Both the position numbers and the translations under genes were made by a program. A stretch of DNA of 64,000 bases from Apoda limacodes. Lineage: Eukaryota; Arthropoda; Insecta; Lepidoptera; Limacodidae. Shown here piece by piece: positions 34,285 through 45,459 of the stretch; the first letter of the stretch is position 1, and every line of letters starts with the position of its first letter. The DNA is taken from the NCBI GenBank assembly GCA_946406115.1, contig OX291543.1:26128815-26192814 (forward strand). Reading direction: 5' to 3'. The notes under the pieces were generated by a model. It was not told the DNA's origin and searched no databases. It saw only the letters and a list, made by a program, of their open reading frames with translations.

Positions 34285-36620
34285 TTTAAATTCTTAACTT
34301 TAGCCGTGGTTATGAAGAGATTTTTCTAAGCCAATCCTGTCACCTATCTGATATAACTATTTATAATTCATCAATAACTGGTAATAGAAGTAAATTATTC
34401 TGTCCTTAGTCTTTCATTTTATTGCTTACCTATTATTTACTCCAAAATATTGAAATCTATGTGAAATGTTAATATTTTGGAAAATTAACGTTTTGATTTT
34501 AAAGTGATATTCAATTCTACAAATGATTTGCAGTGCGAAATATTTACGCTTGCGTCCAGAAAAGTATGAAAAACTGAAAGTGTTCATAAAAAATTTAAGA
34601 AATAGTCTAAATAATGTAGGTCACTTTATGAATGGCCTCCATATGCAATAGTAAAGATCATTTTAGTTTCTAAATAATAATAATTTCTACATAGGAAACA
34701 GGTTGTTACGATAAGAAATAATAAAATGCTTCTAAATTATATATGTAAGTACCTATATCGATTTCTATAGTTTATATATATATATATTTACGGAACGTCT
34801 TTTATCAACTCGTGTGAAGCAAGAAACCGGCAGTAATAATTAGTTGTTTTGTTACATCAAAAATGGTTCTCGTAAAACACGACCTCCAGTTACAGTTTCG
34901 GCGACTCTTTTAATTGGTAATTAAGGTTACGTCTCGTTTGGTTTCGTAACGTTTGGATGTAACTTTTGTCCTTTTGGTAACAACCATGGAAAAAAGAATG
35001 TACGTGACTTTCTTTTGATACGAAATGAAAACGACTTATTTTTACCATCGAAATATATTAAGTTAATTTTGTTTCGATTTCATTTTGTGTCCTGAGTGGC
35101 GGAGGTTCAAGCCTGGCGTGTACCAATAAGTCTTTTTCTTTATTTCTCCAGTTCATTAATTAATCACACCACTGGCTTTCGGCGATGCGTATAATTTGGT
35201 AAATATGTACAAACAAAATATTTGACTTCAAACTAGGACCTTAACTTGCAACCCCCCAAATTAGTAAGTACTCTGCCAATAATTGAACATGGGTTTTAAG
35301 GGTTCAATATTTATTTTTGATTGTTTAAATTTTTGAAAAATACATTAATATATTAAATAATGTGTAATTTTATCAATTAATGCACACTACAATAATAAAT
35401 GTTTATCTTTCTCACAATACTCTTTGAGTCAGTCAAACAGCAAGCACGAAGTCCTTGATAAAACTTTTTGCAAGCAACAAGCCAAAACCTTACACCATCA
35501 AACAATAAAATGAAGATTGTAACAAAGCCGAATAGGCCTGGCATTTTGTAATTGCAACTAAGTGAAAAGAAAAAAAAATATTGCAATCTACTACGCGAAA
35601 TATTGAAACTCAGTAGGCAAGCGTAACCTTGGACTAGATTCTTTGTAAAATTCAGTAGGCATGGACAACGCGAAACAATCGTTTCAAACATTTAGTTTGA
35701 GTACAATAGCATCATTAATATGATGGTAAAAAATTATCTCGTCGCTGATGACATTTGTTCGTATATAAATAGATTTTATTCGTAAAGTTACGTAGTGCTT
35801 TCATAACAATGGGATGTTTTATATCGTAACTAGTATATATTTAAAGCTTTAAGGTTTCTTTTATCATCTCGTTCAATTCGATTAATCGTTTTGATTTCCT
35901 AATTTTGGTATGGTTACCTATAATTTTTGTCTCTATGCTAGTTTCAATAGTAGTTACATTTATTTAATAATGTTTTTGCATTCATCATTTAAAGAAATTG
36001 AATGATATGTTCTAACTATACCTTTTTTTATACGATAAAACAAAAAAAAAAATAATTTGATTTTTTTCAATTAAGTTTAATTAGGTCATTGATACTGTGT
36101 AGGATTTTCACTAAAGTTATTACCGTACTCATTTATATTTATAAATACAATGCGTTTCCATTTTTATGTTCGTTTACATCTATTAAATTACTACCTTTTT
36201 GTCCTCGCTCCACATAAGGTTTAGTACTATTATATAGTTAATTGATACGGACGCATCTCTAATAAAATGTTAAAAGACCTATCTGTAGATTTTATCGATA
36301 CAGTTAACGTCGGGTTTTGCGTTTCGCGTAAATGGAAGTAAAAGCCTCGCACGATTCCGGTAAATTTCACTATACAAAACGATAAAATCGTAAATTCTTC
36401 GATGTTATTTTTTTTTCCAGTCTCTTTACGCGTGAGTGCCCCTCGATTTCAGACGATCGTTACCAGCCCGCATAATTTATGATTTTTCAGACATTTCTTT
36501 GCGAAATTTAAATATGCTTTTGCCTAGAATCAGGACCCTCGATGGCTTAAAGAAAAACTGCCCCAAGGTATTATACTCGCTGAAATATATATTCCCGTGG
36601 GTACTCTCTCTCTATCTAAT
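34285..36620. other. AT-rich non-coding DNA
   Basis: No gene. 'ggaggttcaagcctggcg' at 35100-35117 resembles a B box of a SINE. The 104-codon minus frame at 35377-35691 has no domain. A 'tttttttccag' acceptor near 36419 is followed by about 60 open bases only. Confidence 0.45.
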
Positions 36621-36624
36621 ATCT

Positions 36625-36735
36625 TAAAGTTAAAGTTTCCTTGCCAAAAATCAGGTCAACTGGTTGCTTCGTTGTAACGTAAAGCAATTTTAAATAACTT
36701 TTGCATTTCATATTAGTAAGAATTAGGATACTGCA
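36625..36735 (+). repeat. Dispersed repeat tail
   Basis: 'ttgccaaaaatcaggtcaac', 'tggttgcttcgttgtaacg' and 'atattagtaagaattagga' match the end of the family seen at 17381-17665. Confidence 0.4.
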
Positions 36736-36742
36736 ATGGTAG

Positions 36743-36779
36743 CATGAAAGTTTGGTTAAAGTATAATCAAACTTTCATG
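36743..36779. repeat. Hairpin, 12-bp perfect stem
   Basis: 'catgaaagtttg' at 36743-36754 pairs with 'caaactttcatg' at 36768-36779 over a 13-nt loop. A few more bases can pair with one G-T wobble. Confidence 0.75.
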
Positions 36780-37467
36780 ATCGTACATTTAGGTTTCATT
36801 TATTTAATAATTAAAAATATTCAAAAAATTGAAAAAATAAACAATTATCTAGGAGTAGGTATGTGTCAATATATTTAAAATACATTTTTAAAAAAATATT
36901 TATTAAAACGCTGTCTTTGCATAAAAGAGGTTTTGGGTGTAACGTAGGTGTTCTGAAATTGTGATTTTTTTCTTTTGAGTAAACTTCTTCCATTTGTAGG
37001 TATAACGAGACCAAACGCACAAAAACTTGTTGCTACGCGGCATTGAAATATGTATAATCCTCGCGGCGACGTGGTCACGGAAATTTTACATTAAAAAAGT
37101 GTAGCTTGTCGGACAGTAACTGTCCTCTTAAGAAATATAAATTTCTGTCTCTTGCCTTAGGTCGTGAGCGTCCACTGTTGCTAGAGTAAGCCGGATCACG
37201 TAACGATAATTTTTTGATTGCTTACACGTGACAAAATTTACAATTTCTTGAATGTGATTTTTATATTTTTTTTCCAGATTTCTGAGAGTTTATTGTCCAA
37301 AAAATAATATTTTTTTTTAAACTTATTCAAGACACCGAAATCGCTGTAAAATTTAATAGAAAATACAATTTTCTTAAATTTGTAGTTGTCACTCATACAT
37401 TTACCATTTTATGTATTATTGATGTTTAAACAGCTTCTAGTGACTTATCAATCTTAGAAACAGACTT

Positions 37468-37550
37468 GTGCCTCGATAGCTCAATTACTGGTAGAGCACT
37501 TATACGGACTGTAAGGAATATTGCAGGATCAAGGTCTGGCTCGAGGTTAA
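37468..37550 (+). mobile_element. tRNA-like SINE head
   Basis: 'gtgcctcgatagctcaatta' and 'ctggtagagcacttatacgg' followed by 'ggatcaaggtctggctcgag' resemble A and B boxes and a pairing acceptor stem (GTGCCTCGA / TCGAGG). Extra bases in the A box and lost stems argue for a SINE rather than a tRNA gene. Confidence 0.5.
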
Positions 37551-37559
37551 TTTTTTGAC

Positions 37560-38328
37560 TGCATCTCAGCGCAAAATATTTTAACTACATTAATCTTGTT
37601 TAAACGGACAATATTAGTATAGTACTTGTATACAGTAAATAATGCAGTGAGCTATTTATTACTGGGAGGCACTTAAGTTTTAATTTATTTAGAGTCAAAA
37701 TGATTTAATGGTAAATAATATCTGACGCAAGATACCTCGTTAGTACTCTCCGAAGTATTGAGTAGTAAGTAGTACTTCCTTTCTGTAATTGAAATCGCAT
37801 CCGTTCTGCTCGCACTGTCTTGAAATAGTTGCTCTCAATAAGGCATTGCTTCTCTTAAGTGTTATTAAATGTGGCTTCCTCGTCAGTTTCTGTATTAAAT
37901 TTTTAGTAGCTTTTTTTTGCGGCTTCGCCCGCGCTAAATAACAATGGCAATTCTGGACTAGTTGTAATTATGATATGTCTTTAAAATGATTTAATGGTTT
38001 AATAATTTAATTTTATGACATTAGCGTTATATAATAATATAAAATATATGGAAATTATTGAGCACTGTCACATTATTTTTAAAAGTAAGAGGATATTAAT
38101 TTGACTTGACTTTATAAATACATAAAATTACTGGTTAATATTTTCTCTTCAATTTATTGACTCTTCGCACAACACTTTTTTTGAAAGATAAATGATTATA
38201 TTAGACTTAGTGTTTGGTTATTTTAAAAATGCGTATTAAAATATTTATATTGAAAGACCTTATATCCTATTTTACGCTAGTTTTGTTTTATTCCTAATTA
38301 CGAATTTAAGCTAGCACAATCATATATG
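37560..38328. other. AT-rich non-coding DNA
   Basis: No gene recognised. 'tgcggcttcgcccgcgctaa' at 37919-37938 looks like a Helitron-type terminus fragment. Confidence 0.4.
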
Positions 38329-38329
38329 G

Positions 38330-38500
38330 AGAGTGGCCCTCTTCTTTGGTTATCGGCGTGGGATTCTTCTGCTACTTCTTGATTATAGTAAGACAGTTTG
38401 CTATTAGCAAGCTATACCCATAGGTCATCCAATTTGAATTTGGTTCTAGTTTTTTCTGCGAAAACTTTTGAGTGTAAAACCAGGGGAATTACTCGCGCGT
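38330..38500 (+). repeat. Dispersed repeat, 'gttatcggcgtg' type
   Basis: 'ggttatcggcgtgggattct', 'gctacttcttgattatagta', 'ctattagcaagctataccca' follow the order seen at 17381-17530. Confidence 0.6.
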
Positions 38501-38504
38501 TGCC

Positions 38505-39435
38505 AACTTCCTTTAAAAATCTCAATCTCCTTTCTTAAAGAACCACATATTTATTATTATTTATTTTTAAGAAGTGCCAATTTTAAAAGTTAAATATAGT
38601 CCCGCCGTTTTCCATTTTGACTTATTATAAAGTACGTACTTACCTATACATTTCATTAAATTACTTTCAAAAAGGCATCGTACTGGCACCAAAGCATCAA
38701 ATCAGATCCATTGCACCCAACTATTGCATATTTGCTTATCTTGTATATAAACTACTTCCTCCTGCACCTTATATCTTCGTTACCCTAGAGGATGCTTCTC
38801 ATGTTTCAACTCAAAATCTATTGGCCTTAGATACTCGTGTTCCAGAAATTTGAAGAAGATTTGAGCAACAATACTAAAGGTATCATCGAACAAACATACA
38901 AAGTTACAAACGCTTTAGATTTTTACCACTTAAACCTCGCTCGCTCGGTCAAAAATATGTTTATCCTCTTTCGCTCTTGTTTAGGGTACTTACAGTCAAG
39001 TTTGACATCAGCCAGTCGTCAATAAAGTTGTAAACACACACTCGTTAACTCAATATCTTATTCATCTGGCAGCCGCTATCCGCAGTAGGACATAATAATA
39101 TCTGTAATAAGTGGAGTAAACGTAAGTGAATCCATTTCGACGATATCTCTATTGGACGGAATTGCTTCGTAAAATGGATTGTTTATGCAGATGCGTCGTA
39201 GTCGTGTGCCATTCGTAGATACGCAGATTTAAGATTGTTTTATATTACTTTTTATTATTTATTGTAAATATTAGTCGAATGTCATAAGTAAAAAACAATG
39301 ATGACGCGATATGTAATTAAGCATGCGTAAGTAGTGCAGCAACATCGCAATTCAATTATTTTTTCATTGAAATACATGAAATAAATTAATAGTGTATTTA
39401 TTGTATTATATGTTATTATCAAAAAATGCGTTTTT
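38505..39435. other. Non-coding DNA
   Basis: Two overlapping 60-80 codon frames at 38617-39025 have no domain. No other feature seen. Confidence 0.4.
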
Positions 39436-39439
39436 TCAG

Positions 39440-39792
39440 GGTCTCAAGCACTATCACCAAAACATTAAAAAAAACAATGAAGAGAGGTCACTTTAGGATT
39501 TTTTTAATGGAACAAGAGTTCATTAATCGTGGTTTCACGTTTTCAACGTGCTTAAATGTTGGTTGAATCTGCTCAGTGGATCCGGAGAAACATTAGAAAA
39601 AATATAAATTTAAGAAGCGTCTCTCTCTCTCTCCTCATGGTTTAGATCAGGTTTTTTATTTATAATTTAGGTTTATATTTTTAGTTTATTTTATTTTAGT
39701 TATATATATTAAGATTTAATAGATTAAGATTTCTTTTTGTGATTTTTTGTCTAATATTGAATAAAGTATTTTCTCGATATTAAAAAAAAAAA
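39440..39792 (+). pseudogene. mRNA-like 3' end with genomic A-tract
   Basis: After 'cgttttttcag', a short open frame (GLKHYHQNIKKNNEERSL) stops at about 39495. It is followed by U-rich 3'UTR-like sequence, an AATAAA at about 39760 and, about 20 bases later, a run of A (39781-39792). A poly(A) signal with a genomic A-tract at the right distance is what a reverse-transcribed transcript leaves behind. Source gene unknown; no target-site duplication was found. Confidence 0.35.
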
Positions 39793-39799
39793 CCAAATC

Positions 39800-40240
39800 C
39801 GTTTGATTAGTTTTAAGGATCTATATACTTAACCAACTACAACATTTTACTTGTTTATTTTAAAACAGTCCTTTTTCACAGACCAGTTTTTTTAGTGATG
39901 GTGCTTTGAAATACCCATATTTTACAAAATTTGTTGATTTGCCATTTTAGTTTCGGTATGTTGTACAATATTGCACATACCTACTTAAAAATATATACCT
40001 AAATATACAAAAAATATTTCTAATTTAAGTTTTGTATTACAATTCATTCTAAGCTCCATTGACAATTAATGAAATTGAATAAAATAATGAAAATTAATTC
40101 ACTGACACAACGCTTATATTTTTTTCTCAATTTTTTTCGGCGCAAAATATTATATTATAATTGGGGTTTATAAGTATACATAACTGATATATATATATGT
40201 ATATTTATATGAGGGTAAACTGACTAAATGAATGACTGAT
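39800..40240. other. AT-rich non-coding DNA
   Basis: No feature recognised; a short (TA)n lies at 40185-40205. Confidence 0.5.
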
Positions 40241-40244
40241 ATAT

Positions 40245-40680
40245 CTGTTATAACGTATGCGAGCACTAAGAACTAACTTAAATCCATCCCCTAAGTCACC
40301 CAGTTGGGTTGGATGATGGGGGTGGAAATTAGTATGGAAATCCGCCACTTTTGAAGTTAAATGCACATAACTTGGTGTTTCGTCTAATGATTAAAAATTA
40401 AGAATGGCATATTTCACCGATCATGGATAAAAAGGCAAAAATAGGGGATGAAAATTTGTAAGAATCTGATAGTTTTGTCTAGAGACTTAAAATTTTGCGA
40501 TGAGAATCCAGTTATAACTTAGGTAAGCGCTTAGAAAAGATTTTACAAAAGCAAGGGAGTAAAATGTGGGTTGAAAGTTTGCATGGAAATCCGTAATTTT
40601 TTGAGCTAAATGTATAAAAATTGGTTGTTGACTAAATTTCAGAATTAAGATTTAGGATTTTTTTAAGGTTTTTTGTTTTA
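40245..40680 (+). repeat. Dispersed repeat, 'ggtggaaattagtatgga' type
   Basis: Recurring phrases 'gggtggaaattagtatggaa', 'aggggatgaaaatttgtaag', 'gcgcttagaaaagattttac' and 'gggttgaaagtttgcatgga' form a worn internal repeat pattern known from a widespread lepidopteran element. Related text lies at 25450-25700. Confidence 0.5.
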
Positions 40681-40841
40681 TTATTAGATTTATATTATTT
40701 TAGGTTTTATTTTTTGCTAAAGAAATACTTTAGTTAAAGTAAATGGTTTGTGCATATCTATACATAAAGTGACTGTATGACTGAGATACCAGGTACAAAG
40801 TTTATAAAAAAAAGGTTGTTAACTTTTATACGAACGTAGAA

Positions 40842-40961
40842 TACAACAAACTTACTTGACCCAGTGGTCAAAAATCAAAACTACAATCGCCACTTGACAT
40901 AGTGTGAACTTACAGCGACACTAGCAACCAAACACTGGGTAAGAAAAGTTTGTTGCCATGT
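40842..40961 (-). mobile_element. TA-CAGTG MITE, copy 1
   Basis: The ends are 'caacaaacttacttgaccc' and 'gggtaagaaaagtttgttg'. The interior, read on the minus strand, is 'ttgctagtgtcgctgtaagt', 'tcacactatgtcaagtggcg', 'attgtagttttgatttttga'. This is the same order as copies 2-4 (52984-53094, 57362-57486, 61213-61352). Confidence 0.85.
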
Positions 40962-41730
40962 ACCTGTACGTGTGAGATATTCGTCCTCTCAAAATGTCAT
41001 CAAGTGGTATTCCGTATGGTAAAAGATTCTGCGAAGATAACTCAGACTTAATGTGAGAAAATATAATATTGTGTAAAGAAGTGTTGCGTTGAACAGCAGC
41101 AATTTGGCACAAAATTACGCACCGACCAGTTTTTAAGTACTCGGATGGTACATGAGGATGTTGAAATTGTAATTAAACTGCACAATGGGTTCAACTAACA
41201 AGCCATGTGTTTGATGGTTTTAGACTGTTTCATTATACGTATAATACGCTAATAAATGTTATGCTGACATGGGAATAATTAAATTATCTTTATTTTTCAT
41301 TTTAAATTAAGACGCTTTAAGCAAGCTAAGCGAGATTAATTATAATATACAGGGTTAGCGTATTTTCAAACTTTTATCTGTAAAAAGCAATTCGACTTTT
41401 GGATCATCATGATTAAAGGTTTCGTCGATAAGGTCGACAAATATTGATATTAAAGCAAATAAGTTGTATTATTTACTTTTGAATACACTTTGATTTCTAC
41501 TAGGTGCGTAAGCACGCTTATCTTGCGATATTTCTTACATTGTTTACATACTTAGCGCATACGGCCACAGCTGTCGAAGTAAAACAGTAGGTAACTAAGC
41601 ATAATAAAATTTCTTGTACGTTTGTGCTACAAAAAACCTTACTTTTGTGCAGAAATTCTAAGCTACTGCGGTCAGGTACCTTACTACCATGTAGTTAATA
41701 TATTTAAAAAAATGCGAAATTCAAGTCGAA

Positions 41731-41820
41731 ATTGTACAATTACTATGATTACGATTACAATTTATACAATTATTATGATTACGATTATGATTTGTACAAT
41801 TAATATGATTAGAATAACGA
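41731..41820 (+). repeat. Tandem repeat, 3 x 30 bp
   Basis: Units start at 41731, 41761 and 41791 ('attgtacaattactatgatt', 'tttatacaattattatgatt', 'tttgtacaattaatatgatt'). The unit is a multiple of three, so the 108-codon frame across it (41622-41948) contains a Thr/Ile/Met repeat. I see no reason to think it is translated. Confidence 0.85.
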
Positions 41821-42404
41821 TTTCGTCGCGATGGCAACTTTTAAAATTTATTTTTGTTTCATGTTGCTTAAAGACTAATAAAATATTAAAAGAAATGGTC
41901 TTGAGAAAATATTTATTTGATCGGTCGTTAAATAAAACAGAAGCTTAAAAATAAGAATATAATGCATATTTTGGGGTTAAGTATAATTAAAAGAAAAAAA
42001 CTTAACGGTTTTAAGACCTCTCCGTTGCCTGTTCCAGTTTTACGTGCCCGAAATGTATAATAAGAAAAACCGAGTCGAGTAGAGTGTCTTAATGTAAAAG
42101 GAATTTATTTTTATTTTCCAAGCCTTTTTTTTAGTTTGCATCATCCTATATTTTACAGAAAACCTCTATTTTCTATTTTCACTTCATATATTCTATTTGT
42201 AAAAATGTTTTAAGAAATTGTAAAAATCCTTTTTTTTTTTTATTTGAAAAATTCGAAAATTATCATTTGATTTTCACCTATTTATGATCAATAGGGTTAT
42301 ACTCAACCATACACGCAATTTTTCGAAAAAAAGGTTATCTAAAATAGTAACACTAAAAAAGCACTACGAAAATCTACAATTTTTTTATACATAGGTTACC
42401 GGCA

Positions 42405-42470
42405 CCGTAGTCAATGTGTGTTGGTACTGAACCATTAGTGCGCGAGCCAGATTCACACTTTTATTTATTT
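42405..42470 (+). mobile_element. (GTCY)n-type MITE, 3' end fragment
   Basis: 'gtactgaaccattagtgcgc' and 'gagccagattcacactttta' match the usual 'gcgcgagtc.gactcgcacttgg' terminus. Confidence 0.55.
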
Positions 42471-43548
42471 TTTGTAAAAAAATGTCGTATGTAAGCGTAA
42501 ATATGACTCTAAATATGTTAGCATCGAAAAAGGTTATCAAAAAGTTAAGTATTTTATGTAGGTACTGTTATAGTCTCCGGACTGTGGCGCGACTCACCAT
42601 GTTATCCAAGTTAAGGCCTTCTTTTATCTACGGCATTACCATATTCACGTATTTTACTGTAACAAGGTGCTCTTTGACGTTTCAAATGGCTTTATACAAC
42701 AGCGTCTAGACTATTTTATTTCATATATTAATGTTATATGCGGCAATAAAGTTTATTTTAACACTTTTGGTAACTAATCTTGTGAAATTTAGTTAACAGT
42801 AGTGAAGATTTATAACTGTCAACGTGAAATATGTATAAGGTACTATTCTAAAATTAAAGATTTGAAACAAATAAAAAAAAAATGCCAATATTAAAGTTCC
42901 TAAAAATAATTGTAAAGTACAGTTGTAATTAAAAACTGAAAGCTTTCATGAATTTCCGTTGCTTTGTGTCTTTCTTTTATTTATTGTTAGGTATTTCCAC
43001 AAGTTAACATTAATTTTCCGTTGGACCATTGAACACGTAGTATTTGTTTTCTCTATGCGTTGGACAATCCGAATCAAAATATATAATGGTGGAAAAACCT
43101 ATGGATCATTATGATAGTAAAAATTACTAATTAAACTAATATGTTTGTGACTCCACTGAACTTGGCGTTTTTTTTGAAAAAACCCTAAAAAATTGATAAT
43201 AATCACTATTTGTACTTATCTGGAGTTTCCTCTTCTAAACGTTAGCAGTAGAGAAATTTGTCATAATTTGGAGATGGATTTATTCTATTTTATTATTACT
43301 AACTTAAAAATCATCGTGGGTGTCCGTCCGATAGTTGCAAATTGGATATAGTAACTACTTTAGTTAAATTGCAACATTCATTTAAGACTATCGGATTCGC
43401 AGCGCGCTCCATACAACAGGATTTTTCTCCTATGATGCATATCAATCCCACAAACTCAATGTTTTTTTTTTAACAAGACAAGACAACTAATATGTATATA
43501 ATAATCTCCATGCCAATATATATAGTAATCTCCATGCCAAATTTGATC

Positions 43549-43765
43549 GCAGTTCCCCCCGCCCTGAATAAGGTTATCGTTGTAAGATTTCAACGGCAAC
43601 TTCTTAATTATAAAAAACCGACTCACACTTGACGTTTTCAAGTAGCCTGTCCTTTCTCGGAAGTCAAACTATCTCCATGCTAAATTTCACCTTGATCAGT
43701 ACAGCTGTTTAAGCGTGAAGAGGTACAAACAGACAGATTTACTTTCGCATTTATAATATTAGTAT
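43549..43765 (+). repeat. Dispersed repeat, 'gttatcg' type with standard tail
   Basis: 'aaggttatcgttgtaagatt', 'caacggcaacttcttaatta' then 'ctatctccatgctaaatttc', 'gtttaagcgtgaagaggtac' and 'tttataatattagtatgga'. The tail is the classic ending of these elements. Confidence 0.6.
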
Positions 43766-43959
43766 GGATTATTATAATGAATACACACCTATTTAAAAAT
43801 TTGCCGTATGATACCTATTTTTCTTAAATAATTGTACCTACATCTACTGTGAACAATGTGTCACTAAGATTGAAAGTCTAGAAACAGATTTCCAATTATT
43901 CCTAAGTAAAAAAAAAATTTTTTTAAATATTAACAAATAAATTAAATATTATATATTAA

Positions 43960-44050
43960 AAATCGGCAAACAAGCTAACGGTCCGCCTGATAGTAAGTGG
44001 TCACCATAGCCTATGGACGCTTGTAACATTTCCATAATACAACCTTCTTT
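43960..44050 (-). mobile_element. LINE 3' tail
   Basis: 'cggcaaacaagctaacggtc' and 'cgcctgatagtaagtggtca' is the reverse complement of the tail of the LINE at 47835-48580 ('ggtgaccgcttaccatcagg'). Confidence 0.75.
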
Positions 44051-44059
44051 TACTCTAAT

Positions 44060-44470
44060 ATCGGCCAGTAAAGAATGTTCTAAGTCGTAAACAAAAAAAG
44101 GCATTATTAGTCATTGTTATTAAAATTGTAAGTTGTATTAAAATAGAAACTTTAATAAAATTATGAAATTTGCTATATTATATCATTAAAAAATAAATTA
44201 TTAATGTGGCAAACTGCATTGTGTATTTTAGCAAATAATTATGAACACACTGCGCCACACAGTTACATGAATAGACTTATTTATTATTTTGAACATACTA
44301 TATTTCATCAAAACAGGCCGTGATTTTTATAGTCTAATAAAATAGTATAACTAACATTTAAAGCTGCTGAACTTTGGTCATTCAATTAAAAGGGTATGGA
44401 ACGCCTTATAAACTTTAAGAGCCCTAACTTAGGATACTAATAAATTTTAAAATTGCTGTCATCCCCCTTG
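44060..44470. other. AT-rich non-coding DNA
   Basis: No feature recognised. Confidence 0.5.
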
Positions 44471-44474
44471 TCTC

Positions 44475-45240
44475 GGCCGCAGGTCAACATAAGGGGTTTT
44501 GTGATAAAATAAGAATCCTATCATGGGTCCCGTTATTTCTCAGTAACAAATTAAAGTAAGCAACTGAAATAAAAAAAAAATCTTTTACATTACTATTTTA
44601 CTGTTCGGAAGCAGTAAGAAAACTATTGCAAGCTATTTATTTTACCATTTTTAAATTTATATATATATATTGTAAATATCTACATACTTAATGAGTATTT
44701 TTCAAAATAATTGTACTTACCGAAATAACGTTACGAAATTGTTGATGAAGTTAAGTACTACGTTATAACTTTTAAAAAACGTGTTCACTGCCTACTGATA
44801 AAATGAAAGGTTATGATAAAGATTATGTAAAGCCGGCGAGGCGCAGCACAGTGCAATTCTGTCACTCAGCAGTACTTCAATATGGAAATATGTTTTTTTT
44901 TCCACCAACAGCTTACAATAGCTTTCTTACTAATTCCGGACAGTAAAATAGCAATGTAAAAGATATTTTTCTTCTTAATTTAATTCGGTAAATAGAAATA
45001 ACGGGGCCTATGTTAGAATTCTTATTTTGTTACAAAACCCTAATGTCGACCTGCAGCCAAGACTTAGGTGTTTTACCCTACTCCAGTTCAAAAAATACTT
45101 TATAGATTATTTTGGTATTATTAATTATCTATTGACCGCCAATGTTACATTTATGTTACCTTTCATCATAACGTTATTTCGTAACGTACAATTATTTTGA
45201 AATACTAATTAAGTAGCCACCATTAAAAATGGTAAAAGGT
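44475..45240. mobile_element. Interlocked inverted repeats (A-B-A'-B')
   Basis: Arm A (about 44475-44635: 'ggccgcaggtcaacataagg' through 'ttttacattactattttact') is about 80% identical to the reverse complement of 44905-45059. Arm B (about 44641-44840: 'caaaataattgtacttaccg', 'aaataacgttacg', 'ggttatgataaagatta') matches the reverse complement of about 45135-45240. The order A-B-A'-B' is not a simple palindrome (A-B-B'-A'). A smaller dyad is centred near 45252. No coding capacity. It may be two overlapping foldback elements or a permuted inverted duplication. Confidence 0.7.
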
Positions 45241-45329
45241 AAGTAAATATTTGTACTTACATTCTACCATTATTAACATTATTATGATTTTAAAGTAAAT
45301 TTTAAAAATGGTCGATACCATATGTGCGG

Positions 45330-45453
45330 GTAAGAATGTTACGAGGTACCGAGTTACCTGTGAGTGAAAAGATAAATGAATGTTAGCTCAGAAACATCCT
45401 CCTATTTTAATATTCAGTCCTGCCTATAAATAAAGATTTTTTCAAAAAAAAAA
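45330..45453 (+). pseudogene. mRNA-like 3' end with A-tract
   Basis: 'tataaataaagattttttca' is followed directly by a run of nine A at about 45445. A poly(A) signal this close to a genomic A-tract suggests a retroposed 3' end. No coding part was recognised upstream. Confidence 0.25.
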
Positions 45454-45459
45454 CTCGCA

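Larger units (their letters stand above)
40965..43545. other. AT-rich non-coding DNA
   Basis: No gene recognised. A 3 x 30 bp tandem repeat and a small (GTCY)n-element end are listed separately. Confidence 0.45.

Noticed and set aside
35377..35691. 104-codon minus-strand gene
   Set aside because: Low-complexity Phe/Leu/Cys-rich text, no domain and no gene context. Frames of this length are expected by chance in 64 kb on two strands.
38340..38356. Twelve bases identical to the 5' part of microRNA miR-9 ('tctttggttatc')
   Set aside because: They are the start of a dispersed repeat copy, continue 'ggcgtgggatt' unlike miR-9, and have no matching hairpin arm nearby. The same position in the copy at 17400 differs.
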